Assembly: GCF_017876295.1 (NCBI RefSeq)
Contig: NZ_JAGINT010000001.1
Span: 1,798,001 to 1,862,000, forward strand
Direction: 5' to 3'
DNA: 64,000 nucleotides
Origin: Kribbella aluminosa
GTDB taxonomy: Bacteria > Actinomycetota > Actinomycetes > Propionibacteriales > Kribbellaceae
The notes beneath the pieces are model-generated. The model was not told the DNA's origin. It made no database searches and saw nothing but the letters and a program-made list of their open reading frames with translations. The position numbers and the translations under genes were made by a program. The stretch's first letter is position 1. Every line of letters begins with the position of its first letter. Below, piece after piece: positions 1-8,940 of this stretch.

Positions 1-396
1 CGGGACGAGAACGACGTACCTGCGGCGCGGCAGCCGTTGCGGGTGGTGGTCGGCGACCGGGAGATCCCGGCGACCGCGCGGGTCCGCAACGACCGCGCGG
101 AGACCTTGCTGCTGCCGACCCACGATCCCGCCGAGGTGCTCCGGCAGCTGGACGACCGGCAGATCCGGCACCTCTGGCTCGAAGGCGGCCCGACGCTGGC
201 CGCCGCGTTCCTGCGCGCCGGCCTGGTCGACCAGATCGTCGCGTACGTCGCCCCGGCCGTGCTCGGTTCGGGGTACGCCGCGGTCGGCGACCTCGGCGCG
301 GAATCGATCGACCACCTGCGGCGGTTCAACCTAGCGGACGTCACCCGCCTCGGCGACGACGTCCGGCTGACCCTGGTTCCTCTGGGAGGAAAGTAG
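1..396 (+). CDS. ribD: RibD C-terminal reductase domain (5' truncated by window edge)
   Basis: The frame is open from base 1 with no start, so only the last 131 residues of the gene are present. They match the C-terminal reductase domain of bifunctional RibD, which reduces the ribosylamino-pyrimidine intermediate with NADPH in the second and third steps of riboflavin synthesis. The motif LWLEGGPTLAAAFL is the typical EGG-P-T signature of this domain (RibD_C, dihydrofolate-reductase fold). The stop is immediately followed by the ribE ATG, so it heads the visible part of a tightly packed rib operon. The deaminase half and the operon promoter lie outside the window. Confidence 0.93.
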   Translation, partial: RDENDVPAARQPLRVVVGDREIPATARVRNDRAETLLLPTHDPAEVLRQLDDRQIRHLWLEGGPTLAAAFLRAGLVDQIVAYVAPAVLGSGYAAVGDLGAESIDHLRRFNLADVTRLGDDVRLTLVPLGGK

Positions 397-1026
397 ATGT
401 TCACCGGCATCATCGAAGAACTCGGCACGGTCGAGTCCCTGGACCTCGACGGCGACGCCGCCCGGCTCACGATCCGCGGCCCGCGGGTGACCGAGGACGC
501 CGCGCACGGCGCCTCGATCGCGGTCAACGGCTGTTGCCTGACGGTCGTCGAGTACGGCGGCGGCGTCTTCACTGCGGACGTGATGCGCGAGACGCTGCAG
601 CGCACCAGCCTCGGCGGCCTGGAGAAGGGCTCGCCGGTCAACCTGGAGCGGGCGGTCGCCGCCCACGAAAGGCTCGGCGGGCACATCGTGCAGGGGCACG
701 TCGACGGCACCGGAACGATCGCGTCGCGGACGCCCGGCGACCGCTGGGAGGACGTCCGGATCGCGACCTCGCCGGAGATCCTGAAGTACGTCGCCGAGAA
801 GGGCTCGATCGCGATCGACGGGGTGTCGCTGACGGTCACCGATGTGGACGACGCGAGTGGGACGTTCGGGGTCAGCCTGATCCCGACGACGCTCGAGCTG
901 ACGGTGCTGGGCGCCAACAAGGTCGGCGACACGGTGAACCTCGAGGTCGACGTGATCGCGAAGTACGTCGAGCGCCTGCTGACCGCGGGCGGCACCCCCT
1001 CTTCTGTTGCTGGAGGCAACAAGTGA
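397..1026 (+). CDS. ribE: Riboflavin synthase alpha chain
   Basis: The 209-residue product has the normal length of riboflavin synthase, which dismutates two 6,7-dimethyl-8-ribityllumazine molecules to riboflavin. It starts with the family's MFTGIIEELG. It shows two tandem lumazine-binding barrels: the first to about residue 97 with NGCCLTV, the second from GHIVQGHVDGTG with DGVSLTV. The ATG directly abuts the ribD stop and is preceded by GGGAGG. The stop overlaps the GTG of ribM by 4 bases (GTGA), which suggests translational coupling. Some nomenclatures call this enzyme RibC or RibB. Confidence 0.97.
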   Translation: MFTGIIEELGTVESLDLDGDAARLTIRGPRVTEDAAHGASIAVNGCCLTVVEYGGGVFTADVMRETLQRTSLGGLEKGSPVNLERAVAAHERLGGHIVQGHVDGTGTIASRTPGDRWEDVRIATSPEILKYVAEKGSIAIDGVSLTVTDVDDASGTFGVSLIPTTLELTVLGANKVGDTVNLEVDVIAKYVERLLTAGGTPSSVAGGNK

Positions 1027-1697
1027 ACCCGATCAACTGGCTGTTGACCTCGCAAGTCACGATCGCCGGCTCCCCGGTGCTGGTCCGGGAGATCGTCGGC
1101 AACGTGTTCGGCCTGGCCAGTGCGCTGTTCGGCATGCGCCGGCTGGTCGCTGCGTGGCCGGTCGGCATCGTAGGCAACGTGCTGCTGTTCACGGTGTTCG
1201 TCGGCGGCATCTTCGACACCCCGCAGGACAAGGACCTCTGGGGCCAGGCCGGCCGTCAGGTGTTCTTCGCGATCATCAGCCTGTACGGCTGGTACCGGTG
1301 GTACCAGACCCGTCACAAGGGTGCCGGTCAGGCGGTCCAGCCGCGCTGGGCGACCACGCGCGAGCGGCTCGAACTGCTCGGGATCGGCGTCGTCATCTAC
1401 GCGATCGCCTACTTCGTGCTGAAGGCGCTCGGCTCGTGGGGCCCGCAGTGGGACGCGTGGATCCTCACCGGGTCGATCCTCGCGACGTACGGGATGGCGC
1501 GCGGGTTCGTCGAGTTCTGGATGATCTGGGTGGCCGTCGACGTGGTCGGCGTACCGCTGCTGGTGCAGGCGAAGTTCTACCCGTCGGCGACGATGTACGT
1601 CGTGTACGGGCTGTTCTGTGTCCTCGGGTTCGCGTCGTGGTGGAAGATCCAGAACCGCGAGCGGGCCGCAACTCCCGAAGCTGTGGTGGTGGGCTGA
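1023..1697 (+). CDS. ribM: RibM/PnuX-type riboflavin transporter (PnuC family)
   Basis: This 224-residue polytopic membrane protein has about six to seven hydrophobic segments and the PnuC-family aromatic motifs [11 protein letters not shown] and, near the C-terminus, WWKIQNRE. PnuC homologues normally import nicotinamide riboside. The actinobacterial branch encoded inside rib operons (RibM/PnuX of Corynebacterium and Streptomyces davawensis) transports riboflavin, and the position between ribE and ribBA supports that here. The GTG at 1023 was chosen because it overlaps the ribE stop in a GTGA and follows GGAGG (1012-1016) by six bases. Longer versions of the frame run inside ribE and are rejected. 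Confidence 0.88.
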   Translation: MNPINWLLTSQVTIAGSPVLVREIVGNVFGLASALFGMRRLVAAWPVGIVGNVLLFTVFVGGIFDTPQDKDLWGQAGRQVFFAIISLYGWYRWYQTRHKGAGQAVQPRWATTRERLELLGIGVVIYAIAYFVLKALGSWGPQWDAWILTGSILATYGMARGFVEFWMIWVAVDVVGVPLLVQAKFYPSATMYVVYGLFCVLGFASWWKIQNRERAATPEAVVVG

Positions 1698-1698
1698 G

Positions 1699-2937
1699 AT
1701 GGGAACCGTGCTGAAGCTCGACACGATCGAGCATGCGATCGAGGAGATCCGCGCCGGCCGTCCGGTGATCGTGGTCGACGACGAGGACCGGGAGAACGAG
1801 GGCGACCTGATCTTCGCCGCGTCCAAGGCCACACCGGAGCTGCTGGCGTTCCTGATCCGGTACAGCTCCGGCGTGGTGTGCGTGCCGATGGAGGGTGCAG
1901 AGCTGGACCGGCTCGGGATCCCGTTGATGACGCCGCACAACCGCGAGCGGATGCGTACGGCGTACACGATCTCCGTCGACGCGCGGGACGGGATCAGTAC
2001 CGGTATCTCGGCGGCCGACCGTTCCCGGACGATTCGGGTACTCACGGATTCCGCGTCGGAGCCGTATGACCTGGTGCAACCGGGTCACGTGTTCCCGTTG
2101 CGCGGGCGCGACGGCGGCGTACTGGTGCGGCCCGGGCACACCGAGGCGTCGATCGACCTGGCCCGGATGGCGGGGCTGACGCCGGCGGCGGTGATCTCGG
2201 AGCTGGTCAACGACGACGGCACGATGAAGCGCGGGCAGGACCTGCGGGCGTTCGCGGACGAGCACGGGCTGGTGCTGGTGTCGATCGACGACCTGATCCG
2301 GTACCGGCGGCGTACCGAGTCGCAGATCCAGCGGGTCGCGACCACGACGCTGCCGACGCAGTACGGCGACTTCGTTGCGCACGGCTACCGCAACACGGTG
2401 GACGGGTCGGAGCAGCTCGCACTGGTCCGAGGTTCGCTGAATGACAAGCCGACGTTGGTGCGACTGCACTCGGAGTGCCTGACCGGCGACGTGTTCGGGT
2501 CGCTGCGGTGCGACTGCGGGCCGCAACTGGACGAGGCCATGCGGCAGGTCGCCGCCGAGGGCGGTGTAGTCGTGTACCTGCGCGGGCATGAGGGACGCGG
2601 GATCGGGCTGCTGCACAAGCTGCAGGCCTATGAGCTGCAGGACGCCGGGCGGGACACCGTGGACGCGAACCTTGATCTCGGGTTGCCGGCGGATGCGCGC
2701 GACTACGGGACCGGGGCGCAGATCCTCGCCGATCTCGGCGTGAAGTCGGTGCGGTTGCTGACCAACAATCCCGACAAGCTCGCGGGCGTGCAGGGGTACG
2801 GCATCGAGGTCGTCGAGCGGCGCGGGATCTCCATCGACCCGACCGAACACAACCTGCGCTACCTGCGCACGAAGCGCGATCGGATGGGTCATCACCTCCC
2901 CGATGGCCTGTTGACCGAAGAGAACGGAGCCGGCTGA
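1699..2937 (+). CDS. ribBA: Bifunctional DHBP synthase / GTP cyclohydrolase II
   Basis: The 412-residue protein carries both committing enzymes of riboflavin synthesis. Residues about 8-205 are 3,4-dihydroxy-2-butanone-4-phosphate synthase ([35 protein letters not shown]). The rest is GTP cyclohydrolase II, with zinc-binding cysteines in [17 protein letters not shown], the GHEGRGIGL motif and the [14 protein letters not shown] loop. The ATG at 1699 lies one base after the ribM stop and gives the family N-terminus; 27 upstream in-frame codons run within ribM. The stop shares one base with the ribH ATG. All key cyclohydrolase residues appear present, so both halves are probably active. Confidence 0.96.
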   Translation: MGTVLKLDTIEHAIEEIRAGRPVIVVDDEDRENEGDLIFAASKATPELLAFLIRYSSGVVCVPMEGAELDRLGIPLMTPHNRERMRTAYTISVDARDGISTGISAADRSRTIRVLTDSASEPYDLVQPGHVFPLRGRDGGVLVRPGHTEASIDLARMAGLTPAAVISELVNDDGTMKRGQDLRAFADEHGLVLVSIDDLIRYRRRTESQIQRVATTTLPTQYGDFVAHGYRNTVDGSEQLALVRGSLNDKPTLVRLHSECLTGDVFGSLRCDCGPQLDEAMRQVAAEGGVVVYLRGHEGRGIGLLHKLQAYELQDAGRDTVDANLDLGLPADARDYGTGAQILADLGVKSVRLLTNNPDKLAGVQGYGIEVVERRGISIDPTEHNLRYLRTKRDRMGHHLPDGLLTEENGAG

Positions 2938-3410
2938 TGTCGGGCAGTGGAGCACCCACCATCGAGGTCCCCCGCGTCGAAGGCGCCCGGGTCGCGGTCG
3001 TCGCCGCCCAATGGCACCCGAAGGTCACCGACGGCCTCCTCGCCGGCGCCCTCCGCGCGCTGGAGGACTCCGGCGTGACTGACCACACCGTCATCCGCGT
3101 GCCCGGCTCGTTCGAACTGCCGGTCGCCACGTTGCACGCGGCCAAGGCCGGGTACGACGCTGTCGTCGCACTCGGCGTGGTCATCCGCGGCGACACCCCG
3201 CACTTCGAGTACGTCTGCCAGGCGACGACGGACGGGCTGATGCAGGTCGGCGTGACCACCGGCGTACCGATCGGCTTCGGCGTCCTCACCTGCGACAACG
3301 ACCCCCAGGCCCTGGACCGAGCAGGCCTCCCCGACAGCCGCGAAGACAAAGGCTATGAAGCAACCCAAGCCGCCCTCTCAACCCTGTCCGCCATCCGTCA
3401 ACTGGGGTAG
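2937..3410 (+). CDS. ribH: 6,7-dimethyl-8-ribityllumazine synthase
   Basis: The product has 157 residues, normal for lumazine synthase, which condenses the RibA- and RibB-derived intermediates and usually forms 60-subunit shells. Visible motifs are [13 protein letters not shown], the substrate-binding [20 protein letters not shown] with the catalytic histidine, and [18 protein letters not shown]. The ATG overlaps the last base of ribBA. It is the last gene of the visible rib operon; a convergent gene ends 16 bases downstream and I see no convincing terminator in that gap. Confidence 0.96.
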   Translation: MSGSGAPTIEVPRVEGARVAVVAAQWHPKVTDGLLAGALRALEDSGVTDHTVIRVPGSFELPVATLHAAKAGYDAVVALGVVIRGDTPHFEYVCQATTDGLMQVGVTTGVPIGFGVLTCDNDPQALDRAGLPDSREDKGYEATQAALSTLSAIRQLG

Positions 3411-3426
3411 CCGTCACCCGCGGGGG

Positions 3427-4383
3427 CTATGCCAGGCGGGTGTGTTCCATGTACCAGTTGACTGTCCAGGTCTTGCCGTTGTCGGTGGAGAAGGATTGTT
3501 CCCAGGCGGCCTTGTCGGTGCCGGGGGTCCAGAGGAAGCGGACGTCGATGGGCTGGTCGTCCCAGACGTCTGGGCCTTCGAAGGTGCCGACGTCGTTGGC
3601 GAAGGAGCCGATGACGGGGGTTTCCAGTTGGCCGCGGGTGCTGTTGATCCAGTGGATGGACCACGTGCGCGCCTGCGGGTTGTAGAGGCGGAAGGTTGCG
3701 CCGCGGAAGCCCTCGCTCGGGAACCAGCCCTCGTCGAAGCTGATCGCGCCGTCGAAGTACGTCGTGGCCTGCATCGTGGCGTCGTGTTCGTACCACTCGA
3801 ACGGCTCGCCGAGGACCGGGCGCCGGCGGCGGTTGTGGAAGGACCACCGGCCGATGAGGAAGTCGAAGTCGTCGGTGAGCTTCGGTGCGTCGAGGGCGGG
3901 CGGGGGAGTGGCTCGGCGGGTGAAGTCCATGGTCCAGTTGGTTTCCCAGGTCTCGCCGCCGTCCTCGGAGTACGCCTGTTCCCAGTGCGCCGTCTCCGCG
4001 GTGATGTCCGACCATTCGTAGCTGCACAGGATCGGCCGGCCGTCGTGCGTGTCCTCGCCGACCAGGCGGCAGCGTGAGCCGTCGGCCGACCAGCCACCGT
4101 GCACCGGCGGGTACAGCTCCATCGCGGTGCTGTTGACCCACCAGATGTTCCACTGTTCGCTCACGGGATCGAACAGCCGGAGCGACAGCCCGTACGTGCC
4201 CTTCGTCGGGAAGCGCATCTCGTCGATGCTGATCTGGCCGTCGAAGTACGTCCGCGCGCTCGTGGTCCCGTCGTACTCGAGCCACTCGTCGCACCCGGCG
4301 AGGGCTTGCTTCAGCGTGCGGTGGCGGACGTCGAAGTACCCGTTGAGGAAGTCGAAGTCCCCGGTCACCTTGTCACAAGTCAT
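3427..4383 (-). CDS. Protein of two tandem homologous beta-rich domains, function unknown
   Basis: I do not recognise a named family with certainty. The 318-residue protein is an internal duplication. Residues about 8-158 and 168-316 align end to end: both begin DFDFL, carry a TYFDG-IS-DE element, then W-I-W-VNST or W-I-H-WINST, and finish with WEQ-S-D-G-TW-NW-M-TR. This pattern resembles small actinobacterial proteins of the DUF1579-like or lipocalin-like kind, usually one domain long. No signal peptide or membrane segment is evident. The start is 61 bases from, and divergent to, the WYL regulator gene at 4445, so that regulator may control it; this is inferred only from position. Confidence 0.72.
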   Translation of the reverse strand: MTCDKVTGDFDFLNGYFDVRHRTLKQALAGCDEWLEYDGTTSARTYFDGQISIDEMRFPTKGTYGLSLRLFDPVSEQWNIWWVNSTAMELYPPVHGGWSADGSRCRLVGEDTHDGRPILCSYEWSDITAETAHWEQAYSEDGGETWETNWTMDFTRRATPPPALDAPKLTDDFDFLIGRWSFHNRRRRPVLGEPFEWYEHDATMQATTYFDGAISFDEGWFPSEGFRGATFRLYNPQARTWSIHWINSTRGQLETPVIGSFANDVGTFEGPDVWDDQPIDVRFLWTPGTDKAAWEQSFSTDNGKTWTVNWYMEHTRLA

Positions 4384-4444
4384 ACGCCAAGCCTGCGAGC
4401 AATACCTGACAACCGCTGGCAGTGATCCGGACTAACCTCGGAGT

Positions 4445-5410
4445 ATGCGTTCGAGCCGGCTGCTGTCGATCCTGTTGTTGTTGCAGACGCGTCGGCAGTT
4501 GACGGCGCGGGAGCTCGCTGAGGAGCTCGAGGTGTCGCTGCGCACGATCTACCGCGACGTCGAAGCTCTCGCGGCTGCGGGTGTCCCCGTGTACGCCGAC
4601 CAGGGCCGTGCAGGTGGTTACCGCCTGGTGGAGGGCTACCGCACCCGCCTGACCGGCCTCACCGAACAGGAGGCAGCTGCACTGTTCCTGGTCGGTATGC
4701 CCGGTGCCGCCGCAGCACTGGGCCTTACCGCCGAGACGAGCGCCGCCGAGCTCAAGCTCCTGGCAGCGCTCGCCCCGGACCAACGGGACCGGGCGGGTCG
4801 TTTGAAGAACCGCTTCCACCTGGACCTGCCCGCTTGGTACCAGGACGCTGAGAACTCCCCACAACTCGCAGCAGTCGCCGACGCAGTGCTCCACGACCGC
4901 CGTGTCCGCGTGCTGTACCGCAGGTGGGAAGAGCCTCGCGAGGTCGAGCGCCTACTCGAGCCGTACGGCCTGGTGCTCAAGAACGGCAGCTGGTACGTCG
5001 TAGCCGCTACACCCGGCGGACTACGCACGTACCGCGTCTCGAACATCCTTGAGCTCACGCCGACCGACGAGCAGTTCGAACGCGCCGACGGCTTCAACCT
5101 CACGCAGTACTGGCAGGAACACCTGGAGGGGTTCGACCGCACCCGCTTGACGGCGGACGCGGTCGTCAAGGTGTCAGCCAGGCTCGCCGGAAAGATGTAC
5201 GACGTCTCGTACCCGGCACTGGTCAAGGCGGTCGCGGCCGCCGTAGCGGAGCCCGACGGGAGTGTCGTGGTGACCGTCCCGATCGAGTCGGTCCAGAACG
5301 CCGCAGCCACGCTCAGCCGCTTCGGCGACGCCCTAGAGGTGCTGGAGCCGCAAGAGCTCCGGGCTGAGCTGAGAGAGCTCGGCCGGAAGCTCCACGACCT
5401 CTACTCCTGA
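4445..5410 (+). CDS. YafY-type HTH/WYL-domain transcriptional regulator
   Basis: The 321-residue protein has an N-terminal winged helix of the HTH_11/DeoR kind (residues about 3-60; LTARELAEELEVSLRTIYRDVEAL). This is followed by a WYL domain (about 135-215) with the region ending LKNGSWYVVA, and a C-terminal WCX-type extension. WYL proteins bind nucleotides or small ligands and regulate metabolism, DNA-damage or defence genes. There is no defence locus beside it; the neighbour on the other side of a 61-base gap is the duplicated-domain protein, the likeliest target. The gene ends 10 bases inside the convergent MarR gene. Confidence 0.9.
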   Translation: MRSSRLLSILLLLQTRRQLTARELAEELEVSLRTIYRDVEALAAAGVPVYADQGRAGGYRLVEGYRTRLTGLTEQEAAALFLVGMPGAAAALGLTAETSAAELKLLAALAPDQRDRAGRLKNRFHLDLPAWYQDAENSPQLAAVADAVLHDRRVRVLYRRWEEPREVERLLEPYGLVLKNGSWYVVAATPGGLRTYRVSNILELTPTDEQFERADGFNLTQYWQEHLEGFDRTRLTADAVVKVSARLAGKMYDVSYPALVKAVAAAVAEPDGSVVVTVPIESVQNAAATLSRFGDALEVLEPQELRAELRELGRKLHDLYS

Positions 5411-5883
5411 CCCAGCTCCCCGTTGACCTGCTGCCCGGCCTCCGCACTGCGCCGCAGGAAGTCCGCGATCACCCTGAGCTCGGCCTCGCTGTAGTCCGCC
5501 AGTACGTCGTCCATCGCGCCGATCATCGGCTGGTACAGCCGGATCACCTCCGTACTGCGGTCCGGCAGCACCCTGATCGTCACGCTCCGCCGGTCCGCCC
5601 GGGCGCGGTCGCGGGCGATCCAGCCGCCGCGTTCGAGCCGGTCGAGGATCCCGGTCAGCGTGGCCGGGTGCAGGCCCGCCTGGCGGGCGAGCGCGCTCGG
5701 GGTGAGCGGTCCGTTGCGCGCGAGTACGTCGAGGCAGTCGAGGTCGACGTCCTTGAGCGCCAGCTTGCCGCCGATCTGGTGGTTCAGCAGCGCGAGCTGG
5801 ATCCGTAGGTCGCGGAGCGCGGCCTTGATCTCGTTCCCGGTTCGCCGGCGGTGCCGTACGTCACCTTGTTCTGTCTGTTCCAT
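5401..5883 (-). CDS. MarR-family transcriptional regulator
   Basis: The 160-residue protein has the MarR winged helix: helix-turn-helix at about 55-80 (LTPSALARQAGLHPATLTGIL) followed by the wing with DRRSVTIRVL, where D-R-R-S is the family signature. Flanking helices would form the dimer interface. It is divergent from the NAD(P)-binding protein at 5951 across a 67-base AT-rich gap, the classic layout of a MarR repressor with its target. Its last 10 bases overlap the convergent WYL gene. The inducing ligand cannot be read from the sequence. Confidence 0.92.
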   Translation of the reverse strand: MEQTEQGDVRHRRRTGNEIKAALRDLRIQLALLNHQIGGKLALKDVDLDCLDVLARNGPLTPSALARQAGLHPATLTGILDRLERGGWIARDRARADRRSVTIRVLPDRSTEVIRLYQPMIGAMDDVLADYSEAELRVIADFLRRSAEAGQQVNGELGQE

Positions 5884-5950
5884 ATATTATGATTTCCGTA
5901 CTATACGAGTTGCAGATCAGAATTACGGTAGCGCAGAGGAGGCGTTTCGG
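5884..5950. promoter_or_regulatory. Divergent AT-rich control region of the MarR gene and its neighbour
   Basis: This 67-base gap between two divergent starts is far more AT-rich than its surroundings. It holds an inverted pair TTCCGTA (5894-5900) / TACGG (5924-5928) around a 23-base spacer, and AGGAGG just upstream of the 5951 ATG. It is the probable place for both promoters and the MarR operator. The exact operator is not resolved; the inverted pair is only a candidate. Confidence 0.5.
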
Positions 5951-6589
5951 ATGCGGATCACGGTGTTCGGTGCGACGGGCGGGATCGGCGGTCACGTCGT
6001 ACGGCAGGCGCTGGAGGCGGGCGAGAAGGTGACGGCCGTGGTGCGTACGTCGTCGGCGTACGAGCTGGAGCACCCGTCGCTGGAGGTTGTCAGGGTGCCC
6101 GGGCTGGACGTGGTGGAGCCGCTGCGCGAGGCGATCGACGGGAGTACCGCGGTGATCTCGGGCGTCGGCGCCCGCGGGCGGAAGGTCGGGCCGGTGGCGT
6201 CCCGCAGCACGAAGTCGATCCTGGCGGCGATGGATGCGGTCGGCGTACGGCGGTTCGTCGCGGTCAGCGCGGCGCCGCTCGGACCGGTGCCGGCGGACGA
6301 GAGCTTCCTGAACCGGCGCGTGGTGTACCCGATGATCAACGCGTTCGCGGCCGACGTGTACGCCGACCTGCGGGTGATGGAGGCGGACATCATGAGCAGT
6401 GCCGCGGAGTGGACGATCGTGCGGCCGCCGAAGCTCAGCAACAAGGCGTTGACCGGGCGTTACCGGACCGAGGTCGGTGGGACTGTCACCCACGGGTACC
6501 TGATCTCCCGCGCCGACGTGGCCGACCTGATGCTCAAGTCCCTCGCCGACCCGACGACGATCCGCCGGCCGGTCGGCGTCGCCTACTGA
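5951..6589 (+). CDS. NAD(P)-binding atypical SDR/NmrA-like protein
   Basis: The 212-residue protein begins with a Rossmann nucleotide-binding motif (residues 1-13; TVFGATGGIGGHV) typical of atypical short-chain dehydrogenases such as NmrA-like or BVR-B-like reductases that use NADPH. A separate catalytic YxxxK motif is not evident, as in many members. The ATG at 5951 was chosen because AGGAGG lies about nine bases upstream; the longer in-frame version reads through the MarR promoter. It is divergent from the MarR gene and probably repressed by it. Substrate unknown; redox or quinone stress is a reasonable guess. Confidence 0.85.
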   Translation: MRITVFGATGGIGGHVVRQALEAGEKVTAVVRTSSAYELEHPSLEVVRVPGLDVVEPLREAIDGSTAVISGVGARGRKVGPVASRSTKSILAAMDAVGVRRFVAVSAAPLGPVPADESFLNRRVVYPMINAFAADVYADLRVMEADIMSSAAEWTIVRPPKLSNKALTGRYRTEVGGTVTHGYLISRADVADLMLKSLADPTTIRRPVGVAY

Positions 6590-6680
6590 TCGTGGATCCC
6601 CAGGCATGCAAAACCCGTCGCGGCCGTGGCGGCTGAGCGTGCGCGCGAGCGCGACAGCCGACTTTTGCCGGCGTGGCGGT

Positions 6681-7697
6681 TCACACACTCCGCTCGATCC
6701 GGTCGTGCGGGACGGCGCGGACGGTGTGGCGGAAGCCGGTGGTGGTTCGGGCCATGGTCAGGGAGTTGAGGAGGGCTTCTTCGACTGATTCGGTGACGGC
6801 TTGGAACGGGGTACGGAGGTCGCGGTCGGCGACGGACGGCGTACGGCTGGTGGTGAAGGCGATGGCGTAGTCGCCGCTGCCGGGGGCGTAGTCGGAGCCG
6901 ACGCGGGCCATCGCGAAGATCGCGCGCCGCGCGAGCCGGCCCAGTTGCCGGGAGTCGAGGGGCAGGTCGGTCGCCACCACGATCATGCACGAGTTGCCGT
7001 CGGCCTCGATCGGCTCGGCGGGGATCGGTCGCCCGAGCACGGTCAGCACCCCGGAGAAGTTCGCCTGCACCAACGCACCAACCGTGTACCCGCCGGCGCC
7101 GCCGGCGGGAGGTGCGGCGGACGCGGCCCGAGCGGACGGTGGTGCGGGGGTGGGGAGGACTCGGGAGGCGGTGCCGATGCCGGCTTTGAAGCCTAGGGCG
7201 GCGGTTCCGGTGCCGGCGCCTGCGCAGCCTTCTGTGGGGAGGGCGGGGGAGGCGGTGTCGAGGGCGGCGTGGACGTGGGCCGGGGTGATGGGGCGGCGGC
7301 GGATGTCGGAGAGGTGGCCGTCGTTGGTCTCGCCGACGATCGGGTTGAGGCTGGTGGCCCGCGGGTCGCGGTCGAGGAGCCAGGTCAGGAAGGCGTCCGC
7401 GACCCGGAACGTGCTGAGCGTCCCGGTCAGCAGGATCGGCGTCTCGATGACGCCGAGCTCGTCCACCTGCGTGGTTCCGATCAGCTTGCCGTATCCGTTG
7501 CCAACAGCAACCGCCGCCGGAAGCGTCGCCTCCCAGCCGTCCGGCACGATCGCGGTGACCCCGGTGTTCAGCCCGTCACCGGTGATCGTGGTCTGGCCGA
7601 CGCGCACCCCGGGTACGTCGGTGATCGCGTTCAGCGACCCGGTCGGCAAGGTGCCGACGACCACGCCCAGCTCGCGAACTCTCCGAGGACTCTGCAT
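6681..7697 (-). CDS. P1-family (DmpA-like, S58) aminopeptidase
   Basis: The 338-residue protein belongs to the DmpA/P1 family of self-processing Ntn-hydrolases that remove N-terminal or beta-amino residues. The N-terminal part has [13 protein letters not shown]. The Gly-rich [20 protein letters not shown] segment follows near the middle. The processing site is most likely the Asn-Ser bond in [15 protein letters not shown], whose Ser would become the nucleophile; [15 protein letters not shown] closes the active region. The ATG at 7697 gives the usual N-terminus; longer readings overlap the divergent hisE. It is a single-gene unit facing away from the histidine genes. Confidence 0.9.
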   Translation of the reverse strand: MQSPRRVRELGVVVGTLPTGSLNAITDVPGVRVGQTTITGDGLNTGVTAIVPDGWEATLPAAVAVGNGYGKLIGTTQVDELGVIETPILLTGTLSTFRVADAFLTWLLDRDPRATSLNPIVGETNDGHLSDIRRRPITPAHVHAALDTASPALPTEGCAGAGTGTAALGFKAGIGTASRVLPTPAPPSARAASAAPPAGGAGGYTVGALVQANFSGVLTVLGRPIPAEPIEADGNSCMIVVATDLPLDSRQLGRLARRAIFAMARVGSDYAPGSGDYAIAFTTSRTPSVADRDLRTPFQAVTESVEEALLNSLTMARTTTGFRHTVRAVPHDRIERSV

Positions 7698-7719
7698 ACG
7701 GCTATCGTCGCCCAGATCC

Positions 7720-7751
7720 GGTCCGCCCACCGGACCTGGGGATCGATCCCC
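7720..7751. repeat. Pair of short hairpins between divergent genes
   Basis: GGTCCG (7720-7725) and CGGACC (7731-7736) form a 6-base stem with a 5-base loop. They are followed directly by the perfect 14-base palindrome GGGGATCGATCCCC (7738-7751). They lie between the P1 peptidase and hisE starts, so they are upstream of both genes and not an ordinary terminator. They may be operator-like or part of the hisE leader; no function is shown. Confidence 0.4.
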
Positions 7752-7780
7752 TGAACGCGCCCCGTAGGCTTGGGCGCGCG

Positions 7781-8044
7781 ATGAAGACTTTTGACGAGCT
7801 GTTCGCCGAGCTGGGTGAGAAGGCGCGGACGCGGCCGGAGGGTTCCGGGACCGTGGCGGCGCTGGATGCCGGCGTGCACGCGATCGGCAAGAAGCTGGTC
7901 GAAGAGGCCGCCGAGTCCTGGATGGCCGCCGAGTACGAGGGCAAGGAGCGGGCTGCGGAGGAGCTGTCGCAGCTGCTGTACCACGCCCAGGTGATGATGC
8001 ATGCGCTCGGCCTGGACCTCGACGACGTGTACCGACATCTGTAG
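7781..8044 (+). CDS. hisE: Phosphoribosyl-ATP pyrophosphatase
   Basis: The 87-residue product is a stand-alone HisE, which hydrolyses phosphoribosyl-ATP to phosphoribosyl-AMP in the second step of histidine synthesis. It has the all-alpha MazG-like fold with the metal-binding acidic motif [18 protein letters not shown] and the second half [18 protein letters not shown]. Normal length for a monofunctional actinobacterial HisE. It precedes hisG by 46 bases, the usual actinobacterial pairing. There is no clear ribosome binding site before its ATG, so a leaderless or weakly translated start is possible. Confidence 0.96.
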   Translation: MKTFDELFAELGEKARTRPEGSGTVAALDAGVHAIGKKLVEEAAESWMAAEYEGKERAAEELSQLLYHAQVMMHALGLDLDDVYRHL

Positions 8045-8090
8045 GAGTACGCACAGATCACCGGTTCATCTCATCCGAAAGGGCAGTGCC

Positions 8091-8939
8091 ATGCTGCGCG
8101 TCGCAGTACCGAACAAGGGCTCGCTGAGCGAAGCCGCCACCGGGATCCTGGCCGAAGCCGGCTACAAGCAGCGCCGGAGTACCAAGGACCTCACCCTCAC
8201 CGACTCGGCCAACGAGGTCGAGTTCTACTACCTGCGCCCCCGCGACATCGCGGTGTACGTCGGTGAGGGCACCCTCGACGTCGGGATCTCCGGCCGCGAC
8301 CTGGTGCTCGACTCGCACGCGGACGCGGACGTGATCATGGGCCTCGGGTTCGGCTCGTCGACGTTCCGGTTCGCCGGCCGGCCCGGGGTCGCGGACTCCG
8401 TGAAGGACCTGGCCGGCAAGCGGATCGCCACGTCGTACGCCGGAGTGCTCCAGGACCACCTCGCCGAGAACGGGGTCGAGGCGGCGGTGGTCCGCCTGGA
8501 CGGCGCCGTCGAGTCGGCCGTCCAGCTCGGCGTCGCGGACGTGATCGCGGATGTCGTCGAGACCGGTACGACGCTGCGCCAGGCCGGGCTCGAGGTGTTC
8601 GGGGAGCCGATCCTGCAGTCCGAGGCCGTACTGATCAAGCGGCACGGTGTGGACACCCCGCCGAACGGCCTGCAGCAGCTGGTCCGCCGGCTCGAAGGCG
8701 TCCTGATCGCGCGGAACTACGTGATGATGGACTACGACATCCGCGCCGAGGACGTGGACGCGGCCACCGCGGTGGCGCCGGGGCTGGAGTCGCCGACCGT
8801 CTCGCCGCTGCACCGGCAGGGCTGGGTCGCCGTCCGGGTGATGGTGCAGCGGGCCGAGGCGCAGCGGCTGATGGACCAGCTCTGGGAGGTCGGTGCGCGG
8901 GCGATCCTCACCACCGACATCCACGCCTGCAGGATCTGA
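8091..8939 (+). CDS. hisG: ATP phosphoribosyltransferase, long form
   Basis: The 282-residue protein is the long, hexameric HisG that condenses ATP with PRPP, the first and histidine-inhibited step of histidine synthesis. The catalytic half shows MLRVAVPNKGSLSE and the PRPP loop ADVIADVVETGTTL. The last 75 residues form the ACT-like regulatory domain (GWVAVRVMVQRAEAQRLMD), so feedback by histidine is expected. The ATG at 8091 gives the family N-terminus; 30 upstream in-frame codons overlap hisE and are not used. The next gene begins one base after its stop. Confidence 0.97.
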   Translation: MLRVAVPNKGSLSEAATGILAEAGYKQRRSTKDLTLTDSANEVEFYYLRPRDIAVYVGEGTLDVGISGRDLVLDSHADADVIMGLGFGSSTFRFAGRPGVADSVKDLAGKRIATSYAGVLQDHLAENGVEAAVVRLDGAVESAVQLGVADVIADVVETGTTLRQAGLEVFGEPILQSEAVLIKRHGVDTPPNGLQQLVRRLEGVLIARNYVMMDYDIRAEDVDAATAVAPGLESPTVSPLHRQGWVAVRVMVQRAEAQRLMDQLWEVGARAILTTDIHACRI

Positions 8940-8940
8940 G

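Noticed and set aside
5907..5917. GAGTTGCAGAT shared with the palindrome at 56076-56086
   Set aside because: An 11-base match between two places in 64 kb is expected many times by chance; only one of the two lies in a palindrome.
6594..6680. Possible terminator or gene between the NAD(P)-binding protein and the P1 peptidase
   Set aside because: Only weak, imperfect GC-rich pairing and no conserved frame were found.
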